64,000 nucleotides of DNA from contig NZ_JAXOUF010000006.1 of assembly GCF_034424805.1 (NCBI RefSeq), positions 281,319-345,318 on the forward strand, in the 5' to 3' direction. The notes beneath the pieces were generated by a model. That model was not told where the DNA came from. It saw nothing but the letters and a program-made list of their open reading frames with translations, and did not search any database. The translations under genes and the position numbers were made by a program. Positions 61,593 to 64,000 of the stretch are shown here, in pieces (within the stretch, counting starts at the first letter, position 1; each line of letters begins with the position of its first letter). The DNA comes from Labrys sedimenti. Lineage in GTDB: Bacteria > Pseudomonadota > Alphaproteobacteria > Rhizobiales > Labraceae.

Positions 61593-62224
61593 AGGGACGC
61601 AAGCGCGCTGCCATCCTGATCTCGGGGCGCGGTTCCAACATGGCTGCGCTCATCGAGGCTGCGAGGAATCCGTCCTATCCGGTTGAGATCGCTGCCGTTA
61701 TCTCCAATCGACCGGAAGCGCCGGGTCTGGCACGGGCGCGCGAGGCCGGCCTCATCGCCGAGGCTATAGACCACAAGGCTTTTGCCAGCCGTTCCGATTT
61801 CGAAGCGGCGCTGGAAGCGCGACTGGAAGCGCATGTCGTCGATCTCGTGGTGCTGGCAGGCTTCATGCGCCTGATGACGGCGCCTTTCGTCCAGAGCTGG
61901 GCTGGGCGCATGATCAACATCCATCCGGCCCTGCTGCCGGCCTTTCCGGGGCTCGCCACCCATGAGCGCGCGCTCGAGGCGGGGGTACGCCTGCATGGCT
62001 GCACCGTCCACTATGTCACGCCCGGCATGGATGAAGGGCCGATCATTGCGCAAGCAGCAGTACCCGTACTGCCGGGCGATACGGCTTCGGATCTCGCAGC
62101 GCGCGTGCTCTATGCCGAGCACAGGCTCTACCCAACCGCTCTTGCCCGCGTGGCGCGCGGCGAGGCACCGGTCATGGGCGAGCGCGTCGAGATCGCGCCC
62201 GGCGATCTCCTGTTCTGCGAGTGA
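61589..62224 (+). CDS. purN: Phosphoribosylglycinamide formyltransferase
   Basis: A 211-residue PurN that transfers formyl from 10-formyl-THF to GAR. Motifs: AAILISGRGSNMAALIEA, LAGFMRLMTAPFV, and NIHPALLPAFPGLATHERALEAGVRLHGCTVHYV with the catalytic Asn-His-Asp set. It overlaps the purM stop (ATGA) and ends the operon. Confidence 0.98.
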
Positions 62225-62231
62225 CATCGGC

Positions 62232-62247
62232 GGGCGCGTTGGCGCCC
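62232..62247 (+). terminator. Short hairpin after purN
   Basis: GGGCGC-GTTG-GCGCCC, eight bases after the purN stop, followed by TATTAAAG. A six-bp stem without a U-run; weak terminator at best. Confidence 0.4.
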
Positions 62248-62302
62248 TATTAAAGCGCGTTACGGGCTTAGCCTTTTCATATGGAATTTTCGAGGAACCA
62301 GA

Positions 62303-63814
62303 ATGTCGATCATCAACGGTGTCGCGCTTCGCATGAAGAAGGGAACGGCTCTGTCATCAGCCGCAGCGTGCTGTGCCGTCATGCTGGCTCTCGCGGGTGC
62401 TGCGCCGGCGTTGGCCGAACCGGCCACCGCCGAAGGCGCGCGCAAGCTGACTGAGACATTCCAGTCCTATATCGGTCCCGTGCCGTTCGAGAAGGGTTTC
62501 ATCACCATCGCCCCCAAGGACGATGGCTATGACGTGACCCTCTCCTTCGACGGCAGCAAGCTCGACAAGGACAAGGACAAGGACAAGGGCAAGGGCGTCG
62601 GCGAGGTGGCCCGTATCAATCCCTATATCGTCAGGCTGACGCCACAGCCCGACGGCAGATGGGCGGTGAAGAGCGGCCCGGCTCCCATCGCTGTGGCCTG
62701 GAGCAGGGAGTGGGAGGGCAGTACGGAGACCGGCAGCCTGAATTTCGCTGCCTGCGCCAGCCAAGGCGTATTCGCTCCCAAGCTGATGAGCTTCGAGACC
62801 CTGGTGGCCGGTTGCGATGGCAGCACCGCGGCCGTGCGCAATCACGATGCCGATGTCGATTTGTCGACCGGCAAGTTCGGTTTCCAGACCACCAGCAAGG
62901 CCGACGAGGCCGATGGCGTCGACGTCAAATTCGACAGCAAGCTTGAGGGGTTGAAGGGCAAGGTCCAGGACAAGAAGGATCGGCAATTCCCGGTTGCGTT
63001 CGAACTGGCCAGCGGCCAGCAGACGCTTTCGGCGACCGGCATGCGCTTTGCCGCGATCTACGATCTCGTCGCCTTCCTGCGCGACCATCCCTCCAAGGGG
63101 GAGATCGTACTGGCGCAGGAGGAACTCAAGACCAAGCTGCGGACAGCATTGCCGTTCTGGCGCGAGGTTGCGAGCACCTCGAGCATCGAGGGGCTCGGGG
63201 TCAACCTGCCTTTCGGTCAGGTCAAACTGGCGAAGGCCACCCAGGCCTATAGCCTCACCGGGCTGGTGAAGCAGGGCTACTATTCCGATGCGCTGAACTA
63301 TTCCGGTCTAGTGATCCCAGAGGTGATAGTGCCCGAATGGGCTCGCTCGCTGATCCCGGCCGAGGCGAACTATTCCACCAAGCTGTCCTTGAACGGTCTC
63401 GACGGCATGGCGGACGTGCTGATCCGCGGCCTCGATGCCACGCAGGACCCGCCCTTCAGCAAGATGATGGCCGTGGCGCTGATGACCCGGCTGCTCGACG
63501 GCGATCTCAACTACAAGCTTGATTTCAACGTCGCCGCTCCCGCCTATACCCTCAAGGGTGACGGCAGCGCGGCTGTCAATCCGGAGCCGACGGCGAGCCT
63601 TGCAGTCGCCGCCACTGGTTTCGATGCGGTGCTCGAAGGCCTCAGCAAGGCCGATGCCGAGGACGCGCGCAAGGCGGTGTTCTTCCTCTCCTTCGTGAAG
63701 GGGCTCGCCAAGGAAGAGGGGAACGGGCAGCTAGTCTGGAACGTCTCCTATGACATCGTCACCCATAGCGTGAAGGTCAACGACCAGGTCTTCCGCCTGC
63801 CGCAGCCCGATTAA
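62303..63814 (+). CDS. Large exported protein of unknown function
   Basis: A 503-residue protein that I do not recognise for certain. The signal peptide spans about residues 12-39 (AACCAVMLALAGAAPALAEP). The mature part is beta-rich, with long repeated amphipathic strands, a charged KLDKDKDKDKDKGKG run near 85-99, and a C-terminal strand-helix section ending VKVNDQVFRLPQPD. The overall impression is of the DUF2125/DUF945-like periplasmic proteins. GAGG lies eight bases before ATG 62303; an in-frame ATG ten codons later is also possible. It is separate from the pur operon. Confidence 0.65.
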   Translation: MSIINGVALRMKKGTALSSAAACCAVMLALAGAAPALAEPATAEGARKLTETFQSYIGPVPFEKGFITIAPKDDGYDVTLSFDGSKLDKDKDKDKGKGVGEVARINPYIVRLTPQPDGRWAVKSGPAPIAVAWSREWEGSTETGSLNFAACASQGVFAPKLMSFETLVAGCDGSTAAVRNHDADVDLSTGKFGFQTTSKADEADGVDVKFDSKLEGLKGKVQDKKDRQFPVAFELASGQQTLSATGMRFAAIYDLVAFLRDHPSKGEIVLAQEELKTKLRTALPFWREVASTSSIEGLGVNLPFGQVKLAKATQAYSLTGLVKQGYYSDALNYSGLVIPEVIVPEWARSLIPAEANYSTKLSLNGLDGMADVLIRGLDATQDPPFSKMMAVALMTRLLDGDLNYKLDFNVAAPAYTLKGDGSAAVNPEPTASLAVAATGFDAVLEGLSKADAEDARKAVFFLSFVKGLAKEEGNGQLVWNVSYDIVTHSVKVNDQVFRLPQPD

Positions 63815-63822
63815 GTCAAGCC

Positions 63823-63926
63823 TAAAGCGCTTTGTGATTTCTCGGGATCACCGAGAATCGCAAAGACGCGTCGGAACAAAGAGTTAGAGCAAACAAGCGT
63901 TCGCGTGTGAACGCGCTTTGCTCTAG
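63823..63926. repeat. Dispersed repeat, copy B (inverted relative to copy A)
   Basis: Its reverse complement begins CTAGAGCAAAGCGCGTTC and runs in parallel with 40977-41078 for about 100 bases: both share GTTC(C)GRCGC, CTTTGCGATTCT and AAATCACAAA. The end next to the window edge forms a hairpin (TAGAGCAAA/TTTGCTCTA). It follows the last gene; the remaining 74 bases show nothing more. Confidence 0.7.
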
Positions 63927-64000
63927 GAATTGTGGACACTTATCTGATCCATAGGACAGTAGCAGCGAGAGTTACGACGGCGAGATAATTTCTAGCGGTT

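Overview
The window reads as chromosomal DNA of a high-GC alphaproteobacterium, most likely in the order Hyphomicrobiales (Rhizobiales). The evidence is a set of linkages typical of that group (glyA-nrdR-ribD-ribE, ribH-nusB-thiL, plsX-fabH-ihfA-merR, folE next to hisI and an IscU-like gene, purM-purN, rplM-rpsI), lineage-restricted families (DUF6163, GCG_CRPN glycine-rich secreted protein, DUF2867) and several dispersed palindromic intergenic repeats. The genus cannot be fixed from the sequence alone. There is no phage, insertion sequence, CRISPR array or rRNA operon.

Layout. 1-5.9 kb: the end of a PfkB sugar kinase, a possible pseudoknotted non-coding RNA, a secreted Gly-rich protein, Bpt leucyltransferase, an orphan LivH-type permease with a lipoprotein-like N-terminal extension, a SelW-like protein, HemB and a DUF6163 membrane protein. 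6-13.5 kb: a Tat-exported L,D-transpeptidase, then glyA, nrdR, ribD, ribE, ribH, nusB and thiL (one-carbon, deoxynucleotide, flavin and thiamine metabolism). 13.8-17.9 kb: a phytase-like esterase and the K+-independent proton-pumping pyrophosphatase HppA. 18-28.5 kb: an accessory oxidoreductase block with LysR, NIPSNAP, a YdeP-type molybdoenzyme, TetR, a PaoABC-like three-subunit molybdenum aldehyde oxidoreductase and a phytoene-desaturase-like flavoprotein. 28.6-34.6 kb: merR, ihfA, fabH, plsX, a small P-loop kinase, sdaA and tRNA-Thr(TGT).

34.7-38.1 kb is a looser region: VOC protein, an unrecognised membrane protein, an AT-richer gap, TetR, and a metallophosphoesterase broken by a single-base frameshift. 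38.2-45.8 kb: thrS, yidD, an IscU-like gene, folE, a GapN-like dehydrogenase lacking the usual general-base Glu, hisI, and an SRPBCC-ArsR pair with two matching operators. 45.8-53.3 kb: two MFS transporters, a methyltransferase, a CDF cation exporter, a lipoprotein L,D-transpeptidase, a three-repeat secreted protein, and an ArsR regulator divergent from an MFS exporter across a 36-bp perfect palindrome. 53.6-63.8 kb: nitroreductase, rplM-rpsI, a LacI regulator with three identical-core operators facing a 60-residue ORF, an AAA ATPase, a hydroxynitrile-lyase-like cupin, a PRC-barrel protein, the translationally coupled speB-purM-purN operon and a large unrecognised exported protein.

The most promising leads are the LacI/triple-operator/small-ORF module, the paired operators at the two ArsR loci, the unassigned structured RNA near 0.7-0.85 kb, and the oxidoreductase block. 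All function calls come from reading motifs; no database search was run.
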